From an uncultured Verrucomicrobiales bacterium (GTDB lineage: Bacteria > Verrucomicrobiota > Verrucomicrobiia > Verrucomicrobiales > Akkermansiaceae), in the NCBI GenBank assembly GCA_937905985.1, contig CALCWC010000129.1:1-60903 (forward strand): 60,903 bases of DNA. The letters run 5' to 3'. A model generated the notes under the pieces. It was not told the origin of the DNA. It worked only from the letters and a program-made list of their open reading frames with translations, and did no database searches. Positions 24,457 to 33,320 of the stretch are shown one piece after another; position 1 is the stretch's first letter, and each line of letters opens with the position of its first letter. Both the position numbers and the translations under genes were made by a program.

Positions 24457-26484
24457 TCACTTGCCGGAATCTGCGGCGCGGTGCAGGATGGCCTGGAACT
24501 TGTCTGCAAAGCTGCGCACGGCACGCTCCGCGCCCACGGCGTTCAGGTGGTTGTCGTCCTTCATCATGATTTGGCGGTCGATGATGGCGCAGTAGCGCCC
24601 ATCCCGCTCCAGCGCGGGCGCCTGGTGTAGCACGGCATCGCAGTAGCCCCGCTCCAGCAGCTCGGCAAACAGCTCGGCGAAAAACCGGTTCCGGCTCTCG
24701 ACATCCTCCTTTTCCCGGCTGACCATCTGAGGTGGAACGGGGCGGCCCAGGATGAGGTTGCGGTATAAGTCGGACACGTTGAACAAGTAGAAGCGCGGGA
24801 CATCATCCATGACGACAATCTGCCTGCCCGTGGACTTCAGCAGGCGGAAATACTCGATGACGGCATCGCGCAGCAGTTGCGGCGCCTGGTCCGGCGGCGC
24901 CTGCATGAGCTCCGCGACACATTCCATCCGTAGACCCCAGTTTTGGGCCACCACCACGGTGTGCAGCTCCGGGTGCGCGTTGAGCCAGTGCAGCAGGCTT
25001 TCAATGGAACGCTTGTAGGGGATGGCCTGGCGGTGGCTGTATTCAAACTCGCAATCCGCATACGCGGGAATGACGTACGGGTTGAGGAACACGCCGCACC
25101 AGCCGCGCTCCCTGCCCACGCTGTTGAAACCGTAGGAGAGGGAGCCTGCGTGGCTGTCGCCTATCAAGATGAACTCCGGCGTGCCGCCGGGATTGCCCAG
25201 GAGGTCGATTTCGCTTTCAGGCTCCACGGCGGCTCCCGTGCGGTCGAACAGGATTTTCCAGAGCGAGGTGTGGGCAAAGCGCACTTCACGGAAGTTGTGC
25301 AGCTCCGCGGCGGGAAAATCGTGCAGCAGGGCGTCGCCCCGGTAGGCCGTGCGCTCGTAGGTGTCGGAGTTCATGGCCTGGGCGTATGCCGCGCGGTGCA
25401 GGTATTCCGCGCCGCCGCGGGTGGCCACCGCCGCCAGATGCAGGACCAGGACGAGGCCGTACGCCGCCCACGCCGCCGACTGTTTCCACCGCCGCCGCTC
25501 CACCAGCAGGTACATGCCGTACCCAAGCAGCAGGCTCAGCGGAATGAGCGCTATGCGGTCCCAGCTGTACGGCTGCTTTTCCACCAGGTACTTGAAGAAG
25601 AAGATCAGCGGCATGTGCCACAGGTACACCGAGTACGAGGCGCGGCCCAGCCCGCCAAGCGCCCTGCCGCAAAGAGATGCCGCACCCGGCAGTGAATCCC
25701 CGGTGCGGATAAGCACGCACGCCGCCGCCACCGCCGCCAAATCCGCCAGGCCGCCAAGCAACCCCGGCACCTGTGAAAGCAGGAGAACTCCGCATGCTGC
25801 CGTCGCGGTCCACACGCGCCATGCGCCGTTGCTTTCGCGCCCGGTGAAAATCCAAGCCGCCAGGCCACCGAGGGCGAACTCCCACAAGCGTGAGCAGGTG
25901 GTGTAGTAGCCCCATGGCTGTCCCGTATCCCACGCCACATGGCCAAGCGCATACGATGCCGCGGCTACCAGCACCAAAAGCGCTCCGCGCTGCCACGCCC
26001 GCCGCAGCATGCCGCGCGTGATGCTCACCAACGCGCCGAACAGCAGCAAAGCCTGCATCAGCACGGATAGGAACCAGAGGTGTACCAGCGGGTTGTGCAG
26101 CGCCTCATGGGAGAAGTAATCCCCCACGCAGTAGTCCAGGTACACGTTGACCACGCCCAGCAGCGCGCACAGCCCCGTTTCCGCTGCCACCAGCGTGTCC
26201 CCGTAGTAGCACAGGCCGCAGGACAGTGCCAGGGTGGCCGCCAGCAGCACCGCGAGCGGCGGGAACAGGCGCCCCGCCCGCTTCCGCAGCCTGCCCCCCA
26301 GGCTGAAGCCGGTCTCATCCTTGCACAGTGCGTAGTCCTTCAGCAGGAAGTAGCCCGACACCGCAAAGAAGATGTCCACGCCCAGATGCCCCGTGTAGAA
26401 GCGCGTGCGGTCCAAATGGTAGAGCACGACTAGGATGATGGCCACGCCTTTCAGGATATCGATGTGCGGCAGGCGTTGGTTCAT
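24457..26484 (-). CDS. OafA/YrhL-type membrane acyltransferase with SGNH domain
   Basis: This 675-residue protein combines an acyltransferase-3 membrane domain with a C-terminal SGNH hydrolase-like domain. It starts MNQRLPHIDILKGVAIILVVLYHLDR and continues GHLGVDIFFAVSGYFLLKDY; the Arg/His motifs and about ten transmembrane segments span residues 1-350. The SGNH domain begins EFILIGDSHAGSLSYG (about 430) and ends with DDNHLNAVGA, supplying Ser, Asp and His. Such proteins O-acetylate lipopolysaccharide, capsule or peptidoglycan at the periplasmic face. It starts 12 bases after ruvX and is probably co-transcribed with it. Confidence 0.92.
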   Translation of the reverse strand: MNQRLPHIDILKGVAIILVVLYHLDRTRFYTGHLGVDIFFAVSGYFLLKDYALCKDETGFSLGGRLRKRAGRLFPPLAVLLAATLALSCGLCYYGDTLVAAETGLCALLGVVNVYLDYCVGDYFSHEALHNPLVHLWFLSVLMQALLLFGALVSITRGMLRRAWQRGALLVLVAAASYALGHVAWDTGQPWGYYTTCSRLWEFALGGLAAWIFTGRESNGAWRVWTATAACGVLLLSQVPGLLGGLADLAAVAAACVLIRTGDSLPGAASLCGRALGGLGRASYSVYLWHMPLIFFFKYLVEKQPYSWDRIALIPLSLLLGYGMYLLVERRRWKQSAAWAAYGLVLVLHLAAVATRGGAEYLHRAAYAQAMNSDTYERTAYRGDALLHDFPAAELHNFREVRFAHTSLWKILFDRTGAAVEPESEIDLLGNPGGTPEFILIGDSHAGSLSYGFNSVGRERGWCGVFLNPYVIPAYADCEFEYSHRQAIPYKRSIESLLHWLNAHPELHTVVVAQNWGLRMECVAELMQAPPDQAPQLLRDAVIEYFRLLKSTGRQIVVMDDVPRFYLFNVSDLYRNLILGRPVPPQMVSREKEDVESRNRFFAELFAELLERGYCDAVLHQAPALERDGRYCAIIDRQIMMKDDNHLNAVGAERAVRSFADKFQAILHRAADSGK

Positions 26485-26496
26485 GGCGGCGGTGCG

Positions 26497-26910
26497 TTAG
26501 GTGGCGGAACCCATCCAGTTGTTGAGGATTTCCACGGCGGCGGCCTGGTCGATGATGGGGCGGAAATCCTTGGCCTTCTTCCCGGCGGCGTGCAGCTTCT
26601 CCTGCGCCACCGTGGTGGTCAGGAACTCGTCCACATAGACGAGCGGCAGCTCCGGCAGGCGCGCGTGCAGCTTCTCGCCGAACGCCCGCACCTTCTCGCA
26701 CGCCGTCCCCTCTGTGCCGTCCAGCCGCAACGGCAGCCCAAGCACCAGCGTGCGCACGCCGCGCTCCGCCGCCAGCTGCGCAATGCGTTCCAGCGGCTCC
26801 GTGCGGTCCAGGTGGATGCTTTCCACCGGGTGCGCCAGGATGCCGCACGCATCCGTGGCCGCTATGCCGATGCGCGCCTGTCCGAAATCAATGCCTAAGG
26901 CGGGATGCAT
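26497..26910 (-). CDS. ruvX: Holliday junction resolvase-like protein RuvX (YqgF)
   Basis: YqgF is an RNase H-fold nuclease needed for 16S pre-rRNA end processing in many bacteria. The 137-residue protein shows LGIDFGQARIGIAATDACGILAHPV, the central LVLGLPLRLDGTEGTACEKVRAFGEKL, VDEFLTTTVAQEKL (usually DERLTT; Phe replaces Arg here) and the last acidic motif in IIDQAAAVEILNNWM. It is upstream of the acyltransferase gene in the same orientation. Confidence 0.92.
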   Translation of the reverse strand: MHPALGIDFGQARIGIAATDACGILAHPVESIHLDRTEPLERIAQLAAERGVRTLVLGLPLRLDGTEGTACEKVRAFGEKLHARLPELPLVYVDEFLTTTVAQEKLHAAGKKAKDFRPIIDQAAAVEILNNWMGSAT

Positions 26911-26913
26911 CTG

Positions 26914-26977
26914 AATTTACAATTTACGATTGACAATTTACAATTTGAAAAGCTCGCGCGCCTGACGGTGCGGGGGA
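26914..26977. repeat. Tandem AATTTAC words and GC hairpin repeat, copy 2
   Basis: AATTTAC-like heptamers are repeated from 26914 to 26947, followed by GCGCGCC-TGAC-GGTGCG (26956-26972). This fills the ruvX-manC gap. Confidence 0.5.
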
Positions 26978-28039
26978 TTACAGCAATTCGTCCGGGAGGG
27001 TGGAGACGACTTTCTTGATGTTGTCGGCCTCGCTGCGGCGAGCCACCAGCAGGGCGTCCCCGGTGTCCACCACAATCAGGTCGTCCACGCCCACCAGGGC
27101 CACACGCTTGCAGGAATCGGTGAAAACGATGTTATCGGTGGAACTGACGGTGCTGAGCGGGCTGTTGGAGACGTTGCCGCTCTCCTGCTTGGGAAGGTAC
27201 TTACCCACTGATATCCAAGAACCTACGTCGTCCCAGTCGAAGGTGGCCTCAAAGTTGAGCACGCGGTCCGCCTTTTCCAGCAGGGCAAAGTCGATGGAGA
27301 TGGGGGTGAGTTTTGGGAACTCGTCGCGGATGAACTGCGGGGCGTCTGCGGCCTGGCTGAGGCGGTCGATGAACCCGGCCAGCTCCGGCGCGTGGGCGGC
27401 CAGCTGTTGGCGCACGTGCGGCACGCTCCAGATGAACATACCCGCGTTCCAGGAGAAGTTGCCGCTGGCAAGGTATTGCTCCGCAGTGGCGGAATCTGGC
27501 TTCTCGCGGAAGCGGACCACCTCGTAGCAGTTGTGGGTGAGCGCGGGGTCGTCGAGCTTTTCCGCGCGCTCGATGTAGCCGTAGCTCGGGCACGGCCACG
27601 TGGGCTTGATGCCGATGGTGATGAGCGCAGCCTCGCGGTCCGCCAGGTTCAGCGCATCCTGCGCCAGCGCCTGGAACGCCGGCGTGTCCAGGATGAGCGA
27701 GTCGCTGGGGATGATGATCATGCTGGCCTGCGGGTCGCGCGCGGTGATGAGCCCCACGCCCAGCGAGACGGCGGGCGCGGTGTCGCGCCGTGCGGGTTCC
27801 GCCACAATGTTCTCCGCCGGCAATTCTGCCGCCTGCCGGCGCACCTCCGCCTCTTGCAGGTGGTTGGTGAGAATGAAGATGTTCTCCGCCGGCACGATGC
27901 CCTTCAAGCGCTCGATGGCCTGGCAGAGCATGGTTCCCTGCCCGAAAAGGTCCAGCAGCTGCTTGGGCTTCGCATTGCGCGAGAGCGGCCAAAACCGCGT
28001 TCCGCTTCCCCCTGCCAAGATGAGTGCATAATGGTTCAT
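26978..28039 (-). CDS. manC: Mannose-1-phosphate guanylyltransferase
   Basis: This enzyme makes GDP-mannose from GTP and mannose-1-phosphate for polysaccharide and GDP-fucose synthesis. The 353-residue protein has the nucleotidyltransferase signature AGGSGTRFWPLSRNAKPKQLLDLFG, IIPSDSLILD, GYIERAEK, FREKP and WNAGMFIWSV. It lacks the isomerase half of bifunctional ManC/AlgA proteins. The ATG at 28039 is preferred because a -10 lies exactly six bases before it; the 18 residues upstream in frame are not family-like. Confidence 0.94.
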   Translation of the reverse strand: MNHYALILAGGSGTRFWPLSRNAKPKQLLDLFGQGTMLCQAIERLKGIVPAENIFILTNHLQEAEVRRQAAELPAENIVAEPARRDTAPAVSLGVGLITARDPQASMIIIPSDSLILDTPAFQALAQDALNLADREAALITIGIKPTWPCPSYGYIERAEKLDDPALTHNCYEVVRFREKPDSATAEQYLASGNFSWNAGMFIWSVPHVRQQLAAHAPELAGFIDRLSQAADAPQFIRDEFPKLTPISIDFALLEKADRVLNFEATFDWDDVGSWISVGKYLPKQESGNVSNSPLSTVSSTDNIVFTDSCKRVALVGVDDLIVVDTGDALLVARRSEADNIKKVVSTLPDELL

Positions 28040-28045
28040 GCCGCC

Positions 28046-28074
28046 AGTATAGACATATCCCTGCCGCGCGTCAA
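28046..28074 (-). promoter_or_regulatory. Leaderless-type promoter of manC
   Basis: On the minus strand TTGACG, 17 bases, TATACT and six bases lead to the ATG at 28039. The predicted +1 is the A of the ATG. Confidence 0.75.
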
Positions 28075-28241
28075 GCGCGCACGGCGCGCCCAAATCCCCA
28101 ATCCTAAATGGAAGCGCACGTCCCTTCTACGGCAAGCGTTTCAGGAATTTCCCTGCATTGCAAACGAATCCGCGGCACCGCGGTATTTCTGCGTTTGATT
28201 GAGGATTTGGGATTTATGGAATTTGCGCACGCTTTGGCAGC

Positions 28242-28281
28242 TTGACGGATGGGGGCGGAGTGTGGTAGAGTGAACGTTCAC
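28242..28281 (+). promoter_or_regulatory. ppk promoter with 12-bp palindrome at the start site
   Basis: TTGACG (28242-28247), 18 bases and TAGAGT (28266-28271) predict +1 near 28278. The perfect palindrome GTGAACGTTCAC (28270-28281) covers the start site and could be a repressor operator. AAAGGA lies further on, ahead of the ATG at 28299. Confidence 0.5.
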
Positions 28282-28298
28282 CTAGAAAGGATCGGTGC

Positions 28299-30383
28299 AT
28301 GTTTATCAACAGGGAAATATCTTGGCTGGAGTTCAACCAGCGGGTGCTCAACCAGGCGCAGCGGCTGGATTTGCCGCTGCTGGAGCGCGTGAAGTTCCTT
28401 TCCATCACCGCCAGCAACCTGGATGAGTTCTTCCAGGTTCGCGTGGGCGGGCTGATGCTGGTGCAGCGCGCCGGAAAGAACCGCCCGGAGCTTACCGGGC
28501 TTTCCCCCACGGACGAGCTTGCGCGCATCCGCGTGCGCGCCAACGCCATGGTGGAGGACCAGTACAAGCTCTTCAACGGTGAGCTTCTGCCGCTGATGCG
28601 CGAGGCGGGTCTGCATCCGCTGGCTCTGGACGATTTGGAGGAAATCCAGCTGGGCGACCTGGAAAAATATTTCAACGCGAATGTGGCGCCGCTGCTCACG
28701 CCGCTGGCCATGGAGGTGGAGACGCCGCCCGTGCTGCCGAACCTGAGCCTGGTGCTGGCGGTGGAGCTGCGCGACAAGGCCTCTCCAGATGCCACGCGCA
28801 TTGTGGCGGTCACCCTGCCGGAAACGCTGCCGCGCCGCATCCACGTCTCATCCCTGGAGGACCGCGGCTATGTCATGCTGGAGGAGCTGGCGGCGCGCTT
28901 CATCGGCTACCTGCTGCCCGGCGAGGAAGTGGCGGGCTGCACGCCCTTCCGCGTGACCCGCAACGGCGATATCGCCGTGGCGGAGGAAGAGGGCGGCGAC
29001 TTTGCCCGCGAGATGGAGGAGGTGCTGGTGGCGCGCAAGTTCTCCGACTGCGTTCGCCTAGAGCTGCCGCAGGATGCACCCGACCATCTGGTGCCGCGTC
29101 TGCAGGCGCTGGTGGGCGCGGACGGCAACTCCACGTACCGCGTGCCGGGGCTGCTGCGCCTGGTGGATTTCGGGCGCATGGCGTTCGAGCCGGGCAACGA
29201 CCAGCTCAAGGTGGAATCTTGGACACCCAGCTGGCCCGCCAGCGTGGACCCCGCCGTCTCCATGTTCGACAACATCGCGCAGGGCGACATCCTCATCCAC
29301 AACCCGTACGAGAGCTACGAGCCCGTGGTGCGCCTGATCGAGGAAGCCGCCGCAGACCCGGATGTCATCGCCATCAAGCAAAGCCTCTACCGCACCGCGT
29401 CCAACTCCCGCTTCATCGCGGCGTTGTGCCGCGCTGCGGAATCCGGCAAGCAGGTCACCGTGCTGGTGGAGCTCAAGGCGCGTTTCGACGAACGCCTGAA
29501 CCTGGCGCAGGCGGAGCGCCTTCAGCGTTCGGGCGTGCAGGTGGTGTATGGCGTGAAGGGCTTCAAGACCCACGCGAAAATCGCCATGATTGTGCGGCGG
29601 GAGCCCACCGGGCTGCGCCGCTACTGCCATTTCGGCACCGGCAACTACAACGAGGACACCGCCCGCATCTACAGCGACCTCTCCCTGCTGACCTGCGACG
29701 ACAAGCTGGGGGCGGATGCCTCGCAGCTGTTCAACTCCGTGACGGGACTCACGCGGCTCATGCAGTTCCGCCGCATCTACCCGTCGCCGGCCATGATGAA
29801 GCAGCGCCTGCTGGAGCTGATTGAGGCGGAGACGCAGCGCGCGCGGCAGGGCGGCAAGGCCGCCATCCGTGCCAAGATGAATTCCCTCAATGATGTGGAA
29901 ATTATGGAGGCCCTGGAGCGCGCCTCCCAGGCCGGCGTGAAAATCCGCCTGAACGTGCGCGGCATCTGCTGCTGGTATCCCGGCACCGCCAAGGGGCGCG
30001 CCTCCACCCGCATCGTCAGCATCGTGGACCGCTACCTGGAGCACGCCCGCATCTTTTCCTTCCACAACGGCGGCGACAAGCTGGTGTACATCGCCAGCGC
30101 AGACTGGATGAGCCGCAACCTGGACCGCCGCGTGGAGCTCATGGTGCCCATCGACAACCCGGAGCTCGCGGAGCGCGTGCTCGGCATCCTGGACGCCTGC
30201 TTCAAGGACAACACGCAGGCCTCCCTCATGGAGGAGGACGGCTCCTCCCGCCCGGTGCACAACCACCACCGCCCCTTTGCCATGCAGGCCCACCTGCAGC
30301 GCCAGGCACGCCAGCGTGCACGCCGCCAGGAGCGCATCTCCCGCCAAACCCTGGAACCCCACCTGCCCAAGAAGGAGCGCTAG
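28299..30383 (+). CDS. ppk: Polyphosphate kinase 1
   Basis: PPK1 reversibly polymerises the gamma phosphate of ATP into inorganic polyphosphate. The 694-residue length fits. The N-terminus FINREISWLEFNQRVLNQA and ITASNLDEFFQVRVGGL are signatures. The catalytic domain contains KQSLYRTASNSRFIAALCRAAESGKQVTVLVELKARFDE, the autophosphorylated His region GVKGFKTHAKIAMIVRRE, and FGTGNYNEDTARIYSDLSLLT. The C-terminal basic tail is QRQARQRARRQERI. The gene has its own promoter and converges on a lipoprotein gene with an 8-base gap. Confidence 0.97.
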   Translation: MFINREISWLEFNQRVLNQAQRLDLPLLERVKFLSITASNLDEFFQVRVGGLMLVQRAGKNRPELTGLSPTDELARIRVRANAMVEDQYKLFNGELLPLMREAGLHPLALDDLEEIQLGDLEKYFNANVAPLLTPLAMEVETPPVLPNLSLVLAVELRDKASPDATRIVAVTLPETLPRRIHVSSLEDRGYVMLEELAARFIGYLLPGEEVAGCTPFRVTRNGDIAVAEEEGGDFAREMEEVLVARKFSDCVRLELPQDAPDHLVPRLQALVGADGNSTYRVPGLLRLVDFGRMAFEPGNDQLKVESWTPSWPASVDPAVSMFDNIAQGDILIHNPYESYEPVVRLIEEAAADPDVIAIKQSLYRTASNSRFIAALCRAAESGKQVTVLVELKARFDERLNLAQAERLQRSGVQVVYGVKGFKTHAKIAMIVRREPTGLRRYCHFGTGNYNEDTARIYSDLSLLTCDDKLGADASQLFNSVTGLTRLMQFRRIYPSPAMMKQRLLELIEAETQRARQGGKAAIRAKMNSLNDVEIMEALERASQAGVKIRLNVRGICCWYPGTAKGRASTRIVSIVDRYLEHARIFSFHNGGDKLVYIASADWMSRNLDRRVELMVPIDNPELAERVLGILDACFKDNTQASLMEEDGSSRPVHNHHRPFAMQAHLQRQARQRARRQERISRQTLEPHLPKKER

Positions 30384-30391
30384 CCGCGCCG

Positions 30392-31051
30392 CTAGTTTTC
30401 AGCCTGCTTCTCTTTGGCTGGTGCAATGGCCCTGTAGGTTGCAATGGCTCCCTGGGCAACGACGACTATGCCGGCCGAGGCAACGGTGAGCGGCACGTCC
30501 GCCACTGCCAGGACGGTTCCCAGCGGGTAGGCCCACAGCGCGTCGGAACAGGCGTGCAGGTCGGATGTCACCAGGACCACGCCGTTATGGCAATACCGCG
30601 CCTCTCCTGCAGGGTTGAACAGCTTGCCGGTCTGTTGTTGCACGGCACCGGGCGGCAGGCTCTCCAGCCACGGGGTTTGCGTGCGCACCAGACAGCCCGT
30701 GCCGGGGTCTGTCTCCACCTCGCCGTACAGCGTGCGGGTCTCGTCCGGCCTGGCCTCATGATAGGTCTTGTCGATTTGGTACGGGTACACGAAGCAGGGT
30801 TTGCCGCGGCGCACAAATCGCGCGGGGTGCCCCGCCACATACTGCTTTCCGCCCACGCGGTACACGGTTGCATGCACAATCGGAATCTCTGCTCCGGCGA
30901 GCTTGACGCGCCCTATCTCACTCTTCAACAGAACGCCCTCGCCCTCACGGCCATAATCGAACACCCGGTTGTGCGTGGCCACGCAGGAGGACAGCAGCAC
31001 CGCTCCAATCAGCGCAAGCGCCATGCAAATGGTTTTCCCACCCGTTTTCAT
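30392..31051 (-). CDS. Predicted lipoprotein of unknown function
   Basis: The 219-residue protein starts MKTGGKTICMALALIGAVLLSSCVATHN, a lipoprotein signal with lipobox LSSC. The body is rich in Tyr, Gly and Val (RVGGKQYVAGHPARFVRRGKPCFVYPYQIDKTYHEARPDETRTLYGEVETDPGTG). The C-terminal part contains a glycine/alanine/valine hydrophobic stretch (GTVLAVADVPLTVASAGIVVVAQGAIATYRAIAP) that could be membrane-embedded. The reading frame is open for 749 more codons upstream, opposite the sialidase gene; that part is an antisense shadow and the signal peptide marks the true start. Divergent from the sialidase gene. Confidence 0.65.
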   Translation of the reverse strand: MKTGGKTICMALALIGAVLLSSCVATHNRVFDYGREGEGVLLKSEIGRVKLAGAEIPIVHATVYRVGGKQYVAGHPARFVRRGKPCFVYPYQIDKTYHEARPDETRTLYGEVETDPGTGCLVRTQTPWLESLPPGAVQQQTGKLFNPAGEARYCHNGVVLVTSDLHACSDALWAYPLGTVLAVADVPLTVASAGIVVVAQGAIATYRAIAPAKEKQAEN

Positions 31052-31136
31052 ACACCCCCATATAAGCACGGAGCGGCTCCCTTTGCCGAACAAAAAATGC
31101 TTTTTAATGAAAAAATGATGCAGACGGCTGATATTC

Positions 31137-31165
31137 TTGCATAGGCGGGTGCATTGTGGTAAAAA
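31137..31165 (+). promoter_or_regulatory. Promoter of the sialidase gene
   Basis: TTGCAT (31137-31142), 17 bases and TAAAAA (31160-31165) are followed by exactly six bases and the ATG at 31172. The geometry is that of a leaderless promoter with a weaker -10. Confidence 0.5.
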
Positions 31166-31171
31166 GGCGGC

Positions 31172-33232
31172 ATGCTGAAGAAACTGTTTATCCTTTCCGT
31201 GCTGGCAAGCGCAACAACGCTGGCCAACGAGGGCTTTGAGAAGGCACCCGTGGGCAAGTTCACCAAGGTGGACACCGAGTACGGTCCGCTCACTGCGGCT
31301 GACGGCCATGCAGAAATCATAAAGGGCCATGCCCGCACCGGCGAGAACACCCTGCACATCATGGGCGGCGAGAACAAGTCCGTCACGTTCGAGCTGACGG
31401 AGAAGCTGGCGCGCAAGACCCCCTGCGTGTTCCACATGGAACGCTGGACCGGCAAGGAACCGTTCAAGGTGGAGGTGTTTGCCAAGACGGATGCGGGCGA
31501 GACAAAGGTGACCACCATCGAGAAGGTGGGCACGGGCTCCTACAAGTACGAGGGCAAGCTCGATTTGCCGGAAGGCACCACGGCTGTGCGTTTCTGCGCC
31601 ACCACGGCGGAGCGCGGCGGTATTCTGCTGGACGACATCGGCATTTACGCGGGCGACATGAAGATTGAGGGCGTGGACCTGGCGGATTCCAAGAATTATC
31701 CCCTGCTGAAGCGTGCCCCCATCAACCCCGCCGTGGGTCTCATCGTGCACGCCAAGGGCGCGGCCAACCCCGCCTCCGTCACCAAGGTGCAGTTCAAGGT
31801 GGACAAGCCTTCCCAGGTGAAGAACATCACCCTGCGCACCGGCAACAACAACGGAACCTCGTTCCGCGGCAGCAGGGTCTTCGGTACCGGCACGCCGGAC
31901 GAGAACGGCAACGTGACCATCTCCTGCTCCCAGAACAACCAGCTGGAATCCGGCGACACCGCGCTCTGGGTGGATGTCTGCCCCAGCGATGAATCCCGTG
32001 TCGGCAGCACGGTCACCTTCAGCGACTATTCCGTCACCGTGGGCGGCAAGACCCTCAAGCCCATGGGAGATGCCGTCACCCAGCGCATCGGCTACATGGT
32101 GGCCGTGCCCGGCGAGACCGTGGGCAACCAGGCGGACGGCGCGGCGGACCGCGAGTGCGTGTCCTTCCGCATCCCGGGCATGATTACCACGCAGAAAGGC
32201 ACCCTGGTGGGCTGCTTCGATGCGCGCTATGTGCACTCCGGCGACCTCTGCGCGGATATCGACGTGGCGGTGGTGCGCTCCACGGACGGTGGCCAGACCT
32301 GGACCACGCCGTACGTGGGCATGGATTCCGGCCCCGGCCCGGCCAACGGCAACGGCGACCCCTGCATCCTGCAGGACAAGAAGGGCCGCCTGTGGATGGA
32401 ATCGCTGGTGTGCCACTTCCAGGGCGGTGCCTCGCTGGGCGTCTCCAAGACCGGGTTCGATCCCAAGGAGACCGGCCAGTGGGAGATGGTGTACAGCGAT
32501 GACGACGGCAAGACCTGGAGCAGCGAGCACATAAACGCCACCAGGCAGGTGAAGAAGGAGGAGTGGACCACCGTCCTCTCCGGCCCCGGCAACGGCATTT
32601 GCACCTCCAAGGGCGTCATTGTTTTCCCCGCGCAGATTTGGGAGAGGGGTGCCGCGCACCGCTGCATGAGCACCATTTGCTATTCCAAGGACGGCGGCAA
32701 GACCTGGGTGTACGGCACGGGCGTGCCGCACGACACCTCGGAATGCCAGGTGGTGGAGCTGAAGGACGGCTCGCTCATGCTCAACTGCCGCAACGAAAAG
32801 CGGCAGGGCAAGCGCATTGTCTACGTCACCAAGGACCTCGGCCAGACCTGGCAGGAGCACGCCACCAACAACAAGGCCCTGCAGGAACCCACCTGTCAGG
32901 CTTCCATCATCGCCGCAAGCTCCAAGAAGTACGGCGATATCCTGCTCTTCTCCAACCCCAAGTCCGGCAAGCGCGACCACATGACCATCCGCTGCTCCAC
33001 GGACGGCGGCAACACGTGGAATGATGGCTGCGAGTACGATTCCCGCGCCTGCTGGGGCTACTCCTGCCTCTCCATGTGCAGCCCCTCCACCGTCGGCGTG
33101 CTCTATGAGGCTCCCCACGTGAGCGAGACCTCCGACCTCCACGGCATCGGCTTCATCGCCATCCCCCTGGAAACCATCGTCACAGGCAAGGAGGTCCCCA
33201 TCGCAGAAAAGTCCAAGAAGAAGAAAAAGTGA
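31172..33232 (+). CDS. Secreted exo-alpha-sialidase (GH33)
   Basis: This 686-residue enzyme removes terminal sialic acid from glycoconjugates such as mucin. Residues 1-19 are a signal peptide. Residues 20-300 form beta-rich accessory or carbohydrate-binding regions. The six-bladed propeller starts at the arginine motif FRIP (332-335). Four Asp-boxes are visible: STDGGQTW (370-377), SDDDGKTW (442-449), SKDGGKTW (505-512) and STDGGNTW (609-616). The likely nucleophile pair is Tyr645-Glu646 in GVLYEAPH. No sialate catabolic genes are in the window, so released sialic acid may be used elsewhere or left to others. The basic C-terminus EKSKKKKK is unusual. Confidence 0.95.
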   Translation: MLKKLFILSVLASATTLANEGFEKAPVGKFTKVDTEYGPLTAADGHAEIIKGHARTGENTLHIMGGENKSVTFELTEKLARKTPCVFHMERWTGKEPFKVEVFAKTDAGETKVTTIEKVGTGSYKYEGKLDLPEGTTAVRFCATTAERGGILLDDIGIYAGDMKIEGVDLADSKNYPLLKRAPINPAVGLIVHAKGAANPASVTKVQFKVDKPSQVKNITLRTGNNNGTSFRGSRVFGTGTPDENGNVTISCSQNNQLESGDTALWVDVCPSDESRVGSTVTFSDYSVTVGGKTLKPMGDAVTQRIGYMVAVPGETVGNQADGAADRECVSFRIPGMITTQKGTLVGCFDARYVHSGDLCADIDVAVVRSTDGGQTWTTPYVGMDSGPGPANGNGDPCILQDKKGRLWMESLVCHFQGGASLGVSKTGFDPKETGQWEMVYSDDDGKTWSSEHINATRQVKKEEWTTVLSGPGNGICTSKGVIVFPAQIWERGAAHRCMSTICYSKDGGKTWVYGTGVPHDTSECQVVELKDGSLMLNCRNEKRQGKRIVYVTKDLGQTWQEHATNNKALQEPTCQASIIAASSKKYGDILLFSNPKSGKRDHMTIRCSTDGGNTWNDGCEYDSRACWGYSCLSMCSPSTVGVLYEAPHVSETSDLHGIGFIAIPLETIVTGKEVPIAEKSKKKKK

Positions 33233-33263
33233 GGTCTGCTTCCAACGGGAAAAAATAGTTATC

Positions 33264-33314
33264 AAAGTTGAACTTGTCAATATTATTGACAAGTTCAACT
33301 TTATTTGATATAAA
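33264..33314 (+). promoter_or_regulatory. Palindromic operator overlapping the rhuM promoter
   Basis: A perfect 39-bp inverted repeat (33264-33302; 19-bp arms, one central T) covers the -35 TTGACA (33286-33291). After 17 bases comes TATAAA (33309-33314), then six bases and the ATG at 33321. The site is placed for repression, perhaps by RhuM itself, and could double as a weak terminator for the sialidase gene. Confidence 0.65.
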
Positions 33315-33320
33315 CGAGTT

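Noticed and set aside
31052..33298. Very long open frame on the minus strand (part of a 968-codon frame) across the sialidase gene
   Set aside because: It is antisense to a sialidase with FRIP and four Asp-boxes. Its translation is Gly/His/Val-rich as expected for a shadow of GC-rich code. Only its last 219 codons, which begin with a signal peptide, are a gene.
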